Assembly (NCBI GenBank): GCA_913061025.1
Contig: CAJXUJ010000024.1
Coordinates: 1 to 12,239, forward strand
DNA length: 12,239 bases
Direction of reading: 5' to 3'
DNA from: an uncultured Actinomycetes bacterium
GTDB taxonomy: Bacteria; Actinomycetota; Actinomycetes; S36-B12
The notes beneath the pieces were generated by a model. It made no database searches and was not told the DNA's origin. It saw only the letters and a program-made list of their open reading frames with translations. Below are positions 4,661 to 11,616 of the stretch, one piece after another; the first letter of the stretch is position 1, and every line of letters starts with the position of its first letter. The translations under genes were made by a program, and so were the position numbers.

Positions 4661-7345
4661 ATGCCCGATCCGGATCGCCTTCTGCTCCTTGATGGGCACT
4701 CGCTCGCATACCGCGCCTTCTACGCGCTCCCGGTCGAGAACTTCAGTACGACGACGGGACAACCGACCAACGCCGTCTACGGATTCACGTCCATGCTCGT
4801 CAATCTGCTCCGCGACGAACAGCCCAGCCATGTGGCCGTAGCCTTCGACGTTTCGCGCAAGAGCTTTCGAACGGACAAGTTCCCCGAGTACAAGGCCACC
4901 CGGTCGAAGTCACCGGATGAATTCAAGGGCCAGGTCGAACTCATCAAGGAAGTCGTGCGGGCGCTTGGTATCACCGCACTCGAACTCGAGGGCTTCGAGG
5001 CCGACGACATCATCGCGACCCTGACGAACCAAGCCACGGCGCAGAGCATGACCGTTGGCATCGTCAGCGGTGATCGCGACACCTTCCAACTCGTCGACCA
5101 AAACACCACGGTGCTCTACCCCAAGAAGGGCGTCTCGGATCTAGCGCGGATGACCCCGGAGGCCATCGAAGAGAAATACGGGCTCACGCCCACGCAGTAT
5201 CCGGACTTCGCCGCGCTGCGGGGCGATCCGAGCGACAACCTCCCGGGCATCCCCGGGGTGGGGGAGAAGACCGCCGTGAAGTGGTTGACGGCCTACGGGA
5301 ATCTCCCCGGTCTGATCGACCACGTCGATGAAGTAAGCGGCAAGGTCGGTGACGCGCTGCGCGAGGCTGTTCCTCAGGTTCTGATGAATCGAGAGTTGAC
5401 CGAACTGGTCAAGGACGCGCCGGTGGGAGCGGACGTGGACAGTTTGCGATGGTCAACGTGGTCTCGGCCGGAACTCGCCGAGCTCTTCGACAGCTTGCAG
5501 TTCACCGCCCTGCGTTCTCGGGTGGATGCCCTACCGCACGGCGAGGGCGGGGAAGGCAGCGCGGCAGCAGCGACCGGAACGGAATCGGCCCCCGACCTTC
5601 CCATTGAGATCGTTGAACCCGGCTCTGCTGGCGAGGTGCTAGCGGGCATTGCCTCTGCGGCGGTCGCGATCACGGGTGATTGGTCCGCCGGTCGGGGAAC
5701 GATCCGGGCCATCGCCGTGTGTAACGGTGATTCGGTTCTCGTTGTGCCGGCCGAGGGCGAAGCCGATGCGTCGGCAGTGCGCCGATGGCTGGCCGATCCC
5801 GCTGTCGAGAAACGAATTCACGATGTCAAAGGCCCCGACCTTGCGATCTTGACGGCAACCAACGGCAGCGACGTGGTGGCCGAGGTCGTCATGGACACCG
5901 CGCTCGCGGCCTACCTGGATGCCCCCGGCGCCCGCTCGTACTCCCTTGAGGATGTGGCCTTGCGACTACTCGGGCGCTCTATCGACAACGACGACGACGC
6001 ATCCGGGCAACTCTCCCTCGGTGGGGACACCGATCAAGAACTGACCGACCTCGGTAAGCGGGCGCAGGCAGTGCACGACATCTCCGCGGTGCTCGCCGGT
6101 CGCATGGAAGCCGAGTCGTTGGATTCGCTCCTCGGGGAGATGGAGATTCCGCTCGCCGGCTTGCTGGCGCGTATGGAGTTCGCCGGGATCGCGGTGGACC
6201 GCGATCAACTGCGCGAATTGTCCGAGGAATTCGGGCGATCGATGCGGGCCGCCGAAGAAGAGGCCCATCGCATCGTCGGGCATCCGTTCAATCTCGGCTC
6301 TCCCAAACAACTGCAGGAGGTCCTCTTCGTAGAACGTGGCCTCCCCAAGACCAAGAAGATCAAGACCGGCTACACGACCGACGCCGAGGCACTCCAGACG
6401 CTCTTCGCTTCCACCGAGGATCCGGTGCTCAAGCAGTTGCTCGCGTGGCGAGACGTCTCCAAACTGCGGCAGACCGTCGAGGGCCTGCTTCCGCTGGCCG
6501 ACGATGACGGTCGGATCCACACGACCTTCAAGCAGACAGCGGCGGCCACAGGTCGACTCTCTTCTGCGGATCCGAATCTGCAAAACATTCCGATCCGCAC
6601 CGAAGCCGGACGGCGGATCCGTGGATGCTTCGTCGTCGGCGAGGGTTACGAGAACCTCATGACCGCGGACTACAGCCAGATCGAGATGCGGATCATGGCC
6701 CACGCGTCCGCGGATGAGGGGCTCATCGAGGCGTTCACCGAAGGCGAGGATCTGCACAGTTCGGTGGCCGCCAAGGTGTTCGGGGTCCGCGAGGCCGATG
6801 TGGATCCGGAGATGCGTCGGCGGATAAAGGCGATGAGCTACGGCCTGGCGTATGGCCTGTCGGCCTACGGGCTCTCGCAGCAGTTGCGCATCTCTCCAGG
6901 GGAAGCCCAGGGCTTGATGGACGAGTACTTCACCAGATTCGGGGGAGTGCGCGATTACCTGTCCGGGGTGGTCGACGAGGCCCGCAAGCGTGGCTACACC
7001 GAAACCATGCTGGGGCGGCGCCGGTACTTGCCGGACCTGAACCACGACAACCGCCAGCGCCGAGAGATGGCCGAGCGGATGGCGCTGAACGCCCCGATCC
7101 AGGGAACGGCAGCGGACATCGTCAAGGTGGCCATGCTCGGTGTCCATCGGGCGTTGGCGGAGCAGGGTCTGGCGTCACGGATGCTCCTTCAGGTCCACGA
7201 CGAACTCGTCCTCGAGGTCGCTGCCGGGGAGGCGACGGCGGTCGAGGAGTTGGTGCGAGCGGAGATGGGTCGAGCGGCCGATCTCCGGGTGCCGCTCGAT
7301 GTCTCGATCGGTATCGGACGCGACTGGCAGACCGCAGGGCATTAG
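4661..7345 (+). CDS. polA: DNA polymerase I with active-looking 5'-nuclease and polymerase domains and a decayed proofreading domain
   Basis: The enzyme fills gaps in excision repair and removes RNA primers from Okazaki fragments. It has 894 residues. The 5'-nuclease domain (~1-290) keeps the metal ligands: Asp11, Asp63, Glu113/Asp115/Asp116 in EADD, Asp138 and Asp140 in GDRD, Asp189 and Asp192 in GDPSDN, then the helix-hairpin-helix GIPGVGEKTA. The 3'-5' exonuclease-like region (~312-485) lacks the Asp-x-Glu of ExoI, so proofreading is probably absent, as in other actinobacterial Pol I. The polymerase domain (~495-894) shows motif A TADYSQIEMR (Asp670), the O-helix RRRIKAMSYGLAYG (Arg719, Lys723, Tyr727, Tyr731) and motif C QVHDE (Asp847). 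Tyr727 replaces the Phe762 of E. coli. It faces the thioesterase gene and is followed after 96 bp by rpsA. Confidence 0.98.
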   Translation: MPDPDRLLLLDGHSLAYRAFYALPVENFSTTTGQPTNAVYGFTSMLVNLLRDEQPSHVAVAFDVSRKSFRTDKFPEYKATRSKSPDEFKGQVELIKEVVRALGITALELEGFEADDIIATLTNQATAQSMTVGIVSGDRDTFQLVDQNTTVLYPKKGVSDLARMTPEAIEEKYGLTPTQYPDFAALRGDPSDNLPGIPGVGEKTAVKWLTAYGNLPGLIDHVDEVSGKVGDALREAVPQVLMNRELTELVKDAPVGADVDSLRWSTWSRPELAELFDSLQFTALRSRVDALPHGEGGEGSAAAATGTESAPDLPIEIVEPGSAGEVLAGIASAAVAITGDWSAGRGTIRAIAVCNGDSVLVVPAEGEADASAVRRWLADPAVEKRIHDVKGPDLAILTATNGSDVVAEVVMDTALAAYLDAPGARSYSLEDVALRLLGRSIDNDDDASGQLSLGGDTDQELTDLGKRAQAVHDISAVLAGRMEAESLDSLLGEMEIPLAGLLARMEFAGIAVDRDQLRELSEEFGRSMRAAEEEAHRIVGHPFNLGSPKQLQEVLFVERGLPKTKKIKTGYTTDAEALQTLFASTEDPVLKQLLAWRDVSKLRQTVEGLLPLADDDGRIHTTFKQTAAATGRLSSADPNLQNIPIRTEAGRRIRGCFVVGEGYENLMTADYSQIEMRIMAHASADEGLIEAFTEGEDLHSSVAAKVFGVREADVDPEMRRRIKAMSYGLAYGLSAYGLSQQLRISPGEAQGLMDEYFTRFGGVRDYLSGVVDEARKRGYTETMLGRRRYLPDLNHDNRQRREMAERMALNAPIQGTAADIVKVAMLGVHRALAEQGLASRMLLQVHDELVLEVAAGEATAVEELVRAEMGRAADLRVPLDVSIGIGRDWQTAGH

Positions 7346-7350
7346 GCACC

Positions 7351-7364
7351 ACCCGCGGGCGGGT
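7351..7364 (+). terminator. Short GC-only hairpin after polA (weak terminator candidate)
   Basis: ACCCGC-GG-GCGGGT is a perfect inverted repeat 5 nt after the polA stop; sterically it would form a 5-bp stem with a CGGG loop. There is no T-tract after it, so it is not a standard intrinsic terminator. It may be chance in GC-rich DNA. Confidence 0.25.
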
Positions 7365-7381
7365 CGTTGACGCGCCTGCCG

Positions 7382-7387
7382 TAGCCT
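7382..7387 (+). promoter_or_regulatory. Possible -10 element for rpsA
   Basis: TAGCCT fits TANNNT in the 96-bp gap between polA and rpsA. It would start transcription near 7394 and give a leader of about 48 nt. TTGACG at 7367-7372 is only 9 nt upstream, too close to serve as its -35, so the assignment rests on the hexamer alone. Confidence 0.3.
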
Positions 7388-7395
7388 TGGGGGGC

Positions 7396-7409
7396 CCAGC
7401 GACCGCTGG
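7396..7409 (+). other. Small hairpin in the rpsA leader
   Basis: CCAGC-GACC-GCTGG forms a 5-bp stem with a 4-nt loop, about 32 nt before the rpsA ATG and close to the predicted 5' end of the mRNA. It could stabilise the transcript or take part in S1 autoregulation. The stem is short and its role is inferred. Confidence 0.3.
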
Positions 7410-7441
7410 ATCGGACTACTAAGTATCGGATTTCCCCCTAC

Positions 7442-8896
7442 ATGACTGTTCCTACGACCACCACGCCCGCTCAAGTTGCCGTCAACGACATCGGCTCCGC
7501 CGACGATTTCCTCGCGGCGATCGACGCAACTATCAAGTACTTCAACGACGGAGACATCGTCGAAGGCACCATCGTCAAGGTTGACCGCGACGAAGTCCTG
7601 CTGGACATCGGCTACAAGACCGAGGGTGTTATCCCCTCCCGTGAACTTTCCATCAAGCACGATGTCGACCCCAGCGAGGTTGTAGGCGTCGGCGATTCCG
7701 TCGAAGCCCTGGTTCTCCAGAAGGAGGACAAGGAGGGTCGTCTGATCCTGTCCAAGAAGCGTGCCCAGTACGAGCGCGCGTGGGGCACGATCGAGAAGGT
7801 CAAGGAAGAAGACGGCGTGGTCGAAGGCCAGGTCATCGAGGTCGTCAAGGGTGGACTCATCCTGGACATCGGGCTCCGTGGCTTCCTTCCCGCGTCTCTC
7901 GTCGAGATGCGTCGGGTTCGTGACCTGCAGCCGTACGTGGGCAAGACCCTCGAGGCGAAGATCATCGAGCTCGACAAGAACCGCAACAACGTCGTCTTGT
8001 CTCGCCGCGCCTGGCTCGAGCAGACCCAGTCCGAGGTCCGGCAGACGTTCCTCACCCAGCTGCAGAAGGGCCAGATTCGTTCCGGTGTCGTTTCGAGCAT
8101 CGTCAACTTCGGTGCCTTCGTCGACCTCGGTGGCGTGGACGGTCTCGTGCACGTGTCCGAGCTGTCCTGGAAGCACATCGATCACCCGTCCGAGGTTGTC
8201 GAGGTCGGCCAGGAGGTCACCGTCGAGGTTCTCGACGTGGACATGGATCGTGAGCGCGTCTCGCTGTCGCTGAAGGCGACGCAGGAGGATCCCTGGCAGC
8301 ACTTCGCTCGCACCCACCAGCTCAACCAGGTGGTTCCCGGCAAGGTCACCAAGCTCGTGCCGTTCGGCGCATTTGTTCGCGTCGACGAGGGCATCGAGGG
8401 TCTGGTGCACATCTCTGAGCTGGCCGAACGTCACATCGAGCTGCCCGAGCAGATCGTCCAGGTGGGCGATGAGTTGTTCGTCAAGGTCATCGACATCGAT
8501 CTCGAGCGTCGCCGGATCTCGCTCTCGCTCAAGCAGGCCAACGATTCCGCTGACACCCAGGCGTCGGAGGAGTTCGATCCGTACCTGTACGGCATGGCCC
8601 CGGCGTTCGACGAGGCTGGCAAGTACATCGGCCCCGACGGCTTTGATCCCGAGACCGGCGAATGGAAGGCCGGCTTCGAGGACCAGCGCACCGCGTGGGA
8701 GCAGGAGTACGCCGACGCCCACGCCCGTTGGGAAGCCCACCGCAAGCAGATGGCCGAGGCGCAGGAAGCCGACCAGGCCGCTGCCGTCGAGAGTGGCGAG
8801 GCAACGAGCTACTCCTCCGACAGCGGCGACGCCGAGGGCTCGCTGGCATCGGATGAGGCCCTGCAGGCACTCCGCGACAAGCTGACGGGCGAGTAA
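7442..8896 (+). CDS. rpsA: 30S ribosomal protein S1 (four S1 domains plus acidic actinobacterial tail)
   Basis: S1 binds mRNA on the 30S subunit and helps start translation. The 484-residue protein contains four OB-fold S1 repeats at about 37-107, 124-190, 209-278 and 295-365. Repeats 3 and 4 carry the RNA-binding consensus FGAFV...GLVHISEL (VNFGAFVDLGGVDGLVHVSEL and VPFGAFVRVDEGIEGLVHISEL). Domains 5 and 6 of the 557-residue E. coli protein are missing, as usual in actinobacteria. The tail (~366-484) is acidic and partly low complexity; its GFDPETGEW and C-terminal LASDEALQALRDKL segments resemble the mycobacterial tail from memory. Codon use is strongly biased (every Lys codon I checked is AAG; many GTC and CTC), which fits high expression. 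The ATG lacks a Shine-Dalgarno sequence: a pyrimidine-rich TTTCCCCCTAC directly precedes it. coaE follows after 7 nt. Confidence 0.97.
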   Translation: MTVPTTTTPAQVAVNDIGSADDFLAAIDATIKYFNDGDIVEGTIVKVDRDEVLLDIGYKTEGVIPSRELSIKHDVDPSEVVGVGDSVEALVLQKEDKEGRLILSKKRAQYERAWGTIEKVKEEDGVVEGQVIEVVKGGLILDIGLRGFLPASLVEMRRVRDLQPYVGKTLEAKIIELDKNRNNVVLSRRAWLEQTQSEVRQTFLTQLQKGQIRSGVVSSIVNFGAFVDLGGVDGLVHVSELSWKHIDHPSEVVEVGQEVTVEVLDVDMDRERVSLSLKATQEDPWQHFARTHQLNQVVPGKVTKLVPFGAFVRVDEGIEGLVHISELAERHIELPEQIVQVGDELFVKVIDIDLERRRISLSLKQANDSADTQASEEFDPYLYGMAPAFDEAGKYIGPDGFDPETGEWKAGFEDQRTAWEQEYADAHARWEAHRKQMAEAQEADQAAAVESGEATSYSSDSGDAEGSLASDEALQALRDKLTGE

Positions 8897-8903
8897 TCAC
8901 CCG

Positions 8904-9488
8904 GTGCGCGTCGGGCTGACCGGGGGGATTGGCTCAGGCAAGTCCACGGTTTCGACGATGCTGGCCCGCAAGGGGGCCGGCATCGTCGACGCCGATGAAA
9001 TTGCCCGTCGCATCGTCGAACCCGGATCTCCGGTATTGGCTCGCCTGGCCGAGGAATTCGGAGAGGACATCGTTCTCGCCGATGGTTCCCTGAACAGGCA
9101 ATTGCTGGCCGACCGCGCTTTCGCCGACGAACGGTCGACGCGGCACCTCAACGAGATAACCCATCCGGCGATCCGAGAGATCGCCGAGGCTGAGATTTCC
9201 GCGGCCGAAGCCGCCTACCCGATCGCGGTATACGAAATGCCACTGCTGGTCGAGACCGGGCAGGTGTCGCTCGTGGACATCGTCGTCGTCGTGGACGCAC
9301 CCGAAGAAGTCCAGGTGCAAAGAGCGGTCGACAGAGGGCTCAACGAAGCTGATGTTCGGCGACGGATGGAGCAGCAGGCGAGTCGAGCCGATCGAAGCAG
9401 CGCCGCTGATCACATGATCGATAACGGGACGACTCTGGAATCCACCCAGGCCCAGGTCGATGCACTCTGGTCGGAGTGGACGTCATGA
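8904..9488 (+). CDS. coaE: Dephospho-CoA kinase
   Basis: It phosphorylates the 3'-hydroxyl of the ribose of dephospho-CoA with ATP, the last step of coenzyme A synthesis, in the cytoplasm. The protein has 194 residues, the usual size for the single-domain enzyme. The N-terminus holds the P-loop GLTGGIGSGKST at ~4-15, then the conserved Asp29/Asp31 of VDADEIAR, the LNEITHPAIR helix at ~82-91 and the lid-region EMPLLVETG at ~111-119. RRRMEQQASR (~152-161) and the IDNGT motif at ~172-176 complete the family pattern. The start is GTG 8904, which places the P-loop at the right distance; only a weak GGGCGAG lies upstream, inside the end of rpsA. The M. tuberculosis enzyme carries a long C-terminal GrpB-like extension that is absent here. 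The 3' end overlaps uvrB in an ATGA junction. Confidence 0.96.
   Translation: MRVGLTGGIGSGKSTVSTMLARKGAGIVDADEIARRIVEPGSPVLARLAEEFGEDIVLADGSLNRQLLADRAFADERSTRHLNEITHPAIREIAEAEISAAEAAYPIAVYEMPLLVETGQVSLVDIVVVVDAPEEVQVQRAVDRGLNEADVRRRMEQQASRADRSSAADHMIDNGTTLESTQAQVDALWSEWTS
9473..9476 (+). promoter_or_regulatory. Shine-Dalgarno site deciding the uvrB start
   Basis: GGAG followed by 8 nt and ATG at 9485. This favours ATG 9485 over the in-frame GTG at 9476, which would overlap the site itself. Confidence 0.6.
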
Positions 9489-11548
9489 CGCGCCCGGTAA
9501 CCGATCTCCAGCGAACCGTCGCGCCCTTCGAGGTCATCTCTGAGTACCGGCCGGCAGGCGATCAACCCCAGGCGATCGATGAACTTGCTCGACGGATCGA
9601 GGCAGGGGAGCAGAACTCCGTCCTCCTGGGTGCGACGGGCACCGGCAAATCCGCAACGACCGCGTGGCTGGTCGAGCGTCTGCAGCGACCCACATTGGTG
9701 ATGGCGCCCAACAAGACGCTTGCTGCGCAACTCGCCACCGAGTTTCGGGAACTACTCCCGAACAACGCGGTCGAGTACTTCGTCTCCTACTACGACTACT
9801 ACCAACCCGAGGCCTACGTACCCCAGACGGATACCTACATCGAGAAAGACTCGTCGATCAACGAGGAGGTCGAGCGCCTGCGTCACTCGGCCACCAACTC
9901 GCTGTTAACCCGCCGCGATGTGTTGGTGGTGGCATCGGTCTCAGCGATCTACGGATTGGGAACACCGCAGGAGTATGTGGACCGCATGGTGCGCCTGCGT
10001 GTCGGGGAGGAGATCGAGCGGGATCAACTCCTGCGCAGTCTCGTGGATATTCAGTACGCACGAAACGACATTTCCTTCGAGCGTGGAACGTTCCGGGTCC
10101 GTGGCGACACCGTCGAGGTCTTCCCGATGTACGAGGAACACCCGGTTCGGATCGAGATGTTCGGTGACGAGATCGAGCGCCTGATGACTCTGCACCCGGT
10201 TACCGGGGAGATACTCACCGACGACGACGAGATCTACGTATTCCCGGCCACGCATTACGTGGCCGGTCCGGAGCGTATGGAGCGTGCGATCGCGGGGATT
10301 GAGACCGAATTGCAGGAGCGTCTCGTCGAACTCGAGAACCAGGGCAAGCAACTCGAGGCGCAAAGGCTTCGGATGCGCACGAGTTATGACATCGAGATGA
10401 TGCGCCAGGTCGGAACCTGCTCGGGAATCGAGAACTACTCCCGACACATCGATGGTCGCGAACCTGGATCGGCGCCGAACTGTCTCCTCGATTACTTTCC
10501 CGAGGACTTCCTGCTGGTTATCGACGAGTCACATGTGACCGTGCCGCAGATCGGTGCGATGTACGAGGGCGACACATCCCGCAAGAGAACGTTGGTAGAG
10601 CACGGATTTCGTCTGCCGTCCGCACTCGACAACAGGCCCCTGACATGGACCGAGTTCGTGGACCGGATCGGTCAGGCCGTCTATCTATCGGCTACTCCAG
10701 GACCGTACGAACTCGGGAAAGTTGAAGGTGATGTGGTCGAACAGGTGATTCGACCGACGGGCCTGGTGGATCCCGAGGTGGTGGTCAAGCCGACCGAGGG
10801 ACAGATCGACGATCTCATGCACGAGGTTCGCACTCGCGCCGAACGCGGCGAACGTTCTTTGGTGACCACCCTCACCAAACGCATGGCCGAGGACCTCACC
10901 GACTACCTCGGTGAGCATGGAATCAGAGTTCAGTACCTGCATTCAGAGGTGGACACCCTGCGCCGAGTGGAATTGCTGCGTGAATTGCGCGCCGGTGTCT
11001 TCGACGTTCTCGTCGGCATCAACCTGCTGCGCGAGGGACTCGACCTGCCGGAGGTGTCGCTGGTTGCCATCTTGGATGCGGATAAAGAGGGCTTCCTCCG
11101 TTCGGAAACGTCACTGATCCAAACGATCGGCCGCGCGGCGCGAAACGTCTCGGGTCAAGTACACATGTATGCGGATTCGATAACGCCCTCGATGCGTCAG
11201 GCCATTGACGAGACGAACCGACGCCGTGCCAAGCAGATCGCCTACAACGAGGCCAACGGCATCGATCCTCAGCCCCTGCGCAAGCGGATTGCCGACATCA
11301 CCGATCTACTGGTGCGTGAAGAAGCCGATACACAGGAATTGATCGGAGAAGTGGGGACGTCCACCCCTGTTCCGACCCGAAGGACCGCCTCGATGGCGGA
11401 GGGGGACCTGGTGCAGTTGATCGAGCAACTCACCGCCCAGATGCACCAGGCGGCGGCCGACCTGCAGTTCGAGCTGGCCGCACGTCTTCGCGATGAGGCT
11501 TCGGAGTTGAAGAGCGAACTACGTTCCATGCGCGAAGCCACCGGCTGA
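9485..11548 (+). CDS. uvrB: UvrABC excinuclease subunit B
   Basis: UvrB receives damaged DNA from UvrA, verifies the lesion and recruits UvrC for incision in nucleotide excision repair. From ATG 9485 the protein has 687 residues. Seen in order: Walker A GATGTGKS (49-56), NKTLAAQLATEF (76-87), the DNA-threading beta-hairpin region with YYDYYQPEAYVP (~102-113), the family's GTCSGIENYSRH (~310-321), helicase motif II DESH (347-350), LSATPG (401-406), the NLLREGLDLPEV helicase motif (~513-524) and motif VI QTIGRAARN (546-554). A UvrC-interacting UVR domain with the FELAARLRDE core closes the protein (~640-678). GTG 9476 is a possible earlier start. ATG is preferred because it forms an ATGA overlap with the coaE stop and has GGAG 8 nt upstream, pointing to coupled translation. 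It shares the strand with polA, which fills the excised gap. All key motifs are intact. Confidence 0.97.
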   Translation: MTRPVTDLQRTVAPFEVISEYRPAGDQPQAIDELARRIEAGEQNSVLLGATGTGKSATTAWLVERLQRPTLVMAPNKTLAAQLATEFRELLPNNAVEYFVSYYDYYQPEAYVPQTDTYIEKDSSINEEVERLRHSATNSLLTRRDVLVVASVSAIYGLGTPQEYVDRMVRLRVGEEIERDQLLRSLVDIQYARNDISFERGTFRVRGDTVEVFPMYEEHPVRIEMFGDEIERLMTLHPVTGEILTDDDEIYVFPATHYVAGPERMERAIAGIETELQERLVELENQGKQLEAQRLRMRTSYDIEMMRQVGTCSGIENYSRHIDGREPGSAPNCLLDYFPEDFLLVIDESHVTVPQIGAMYEGDTSRKRTLVEHGFRLPSALDNRPLTWTEFVDRIGQAVYLSATPGPYELGKVEGDVVEQVIRPTGLVDPEVVVKPTEGQIDDLMHEVRTRAERGERSLVTTLTKRMAEDLTDYLGEHGIRVQYLHSEVDTLRRVELLRELRAGVFDVLVGINLLREGLDLPEVSLVAILDADKEGFLRSETSLIQTIGRAARNVSGQVHMYADSITPSMRQAIDETNRRRAKQIAYNEANGIDPQPLRKRIADITDLLVREEADTQELIGEVGTSTPVPTRRTASMAEGDLVQLIEQLTAQMHQAAADLQFELAARLRDEASELKSELRSMREATG

Positions 11549-11604
11549 CGCGCACCTCCATCCACAGTTCGGGACGGCGCACTCACCGAAGGGGTCGGAC
11601 GGCC

Positions 11605-11610
11605 TAGGCT
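11605..11610 (+). promoter_or_regulatory. -10-like hexamer placed for a leaderless terC-like mRNA
   Basis: TAGGCT matches TANNNT and is followed by exactly 6 nt (CGCGGG) and the GTG start at 11617. Its TAG is also the in-frame stop that bounds the reading frame upstream. There is no spaced Shine-Dalgarno, only GGGG running into the start codon. No clear -35 was found. Confidence 0.5.
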
Positions 11611-11616
11611 CGCGGG

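Noticed and set aside
5966..7147. A 393-codon minus-strand open frame within polA
   Set aside because: Antisense to the polymerase domain, with no recognisable protein motif and no promoter or Shine-Dalgarno; a GC-rich shadow frame.
7367..7372. TTGACG as a -35 element for rpsA
   Set aside because: The nearest -10-like hexamer (TAGCCT, 7382) is only 9 nt away, and no -10-like hexamer lies at 16-18 nt spacing.
7175..8740. A 521-codon open frame on the minus strand across rpsA
   Set aside because: It lies antisense to a certain ribosomal protein gene with strong codon bias. The long opening follows from GC-rich codons (few stops antisense), and its Leu/Asp/Val-rich repeats mirror the S1 repeats.
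11549..11616. yybP-ykoY Mn2+ riboswitch before the terC-like gene
   Set aside because: The gap is only 68 nt, the -10-like hexamer sits 6 nt before the start codon, and no riboswitch core could be recognised.
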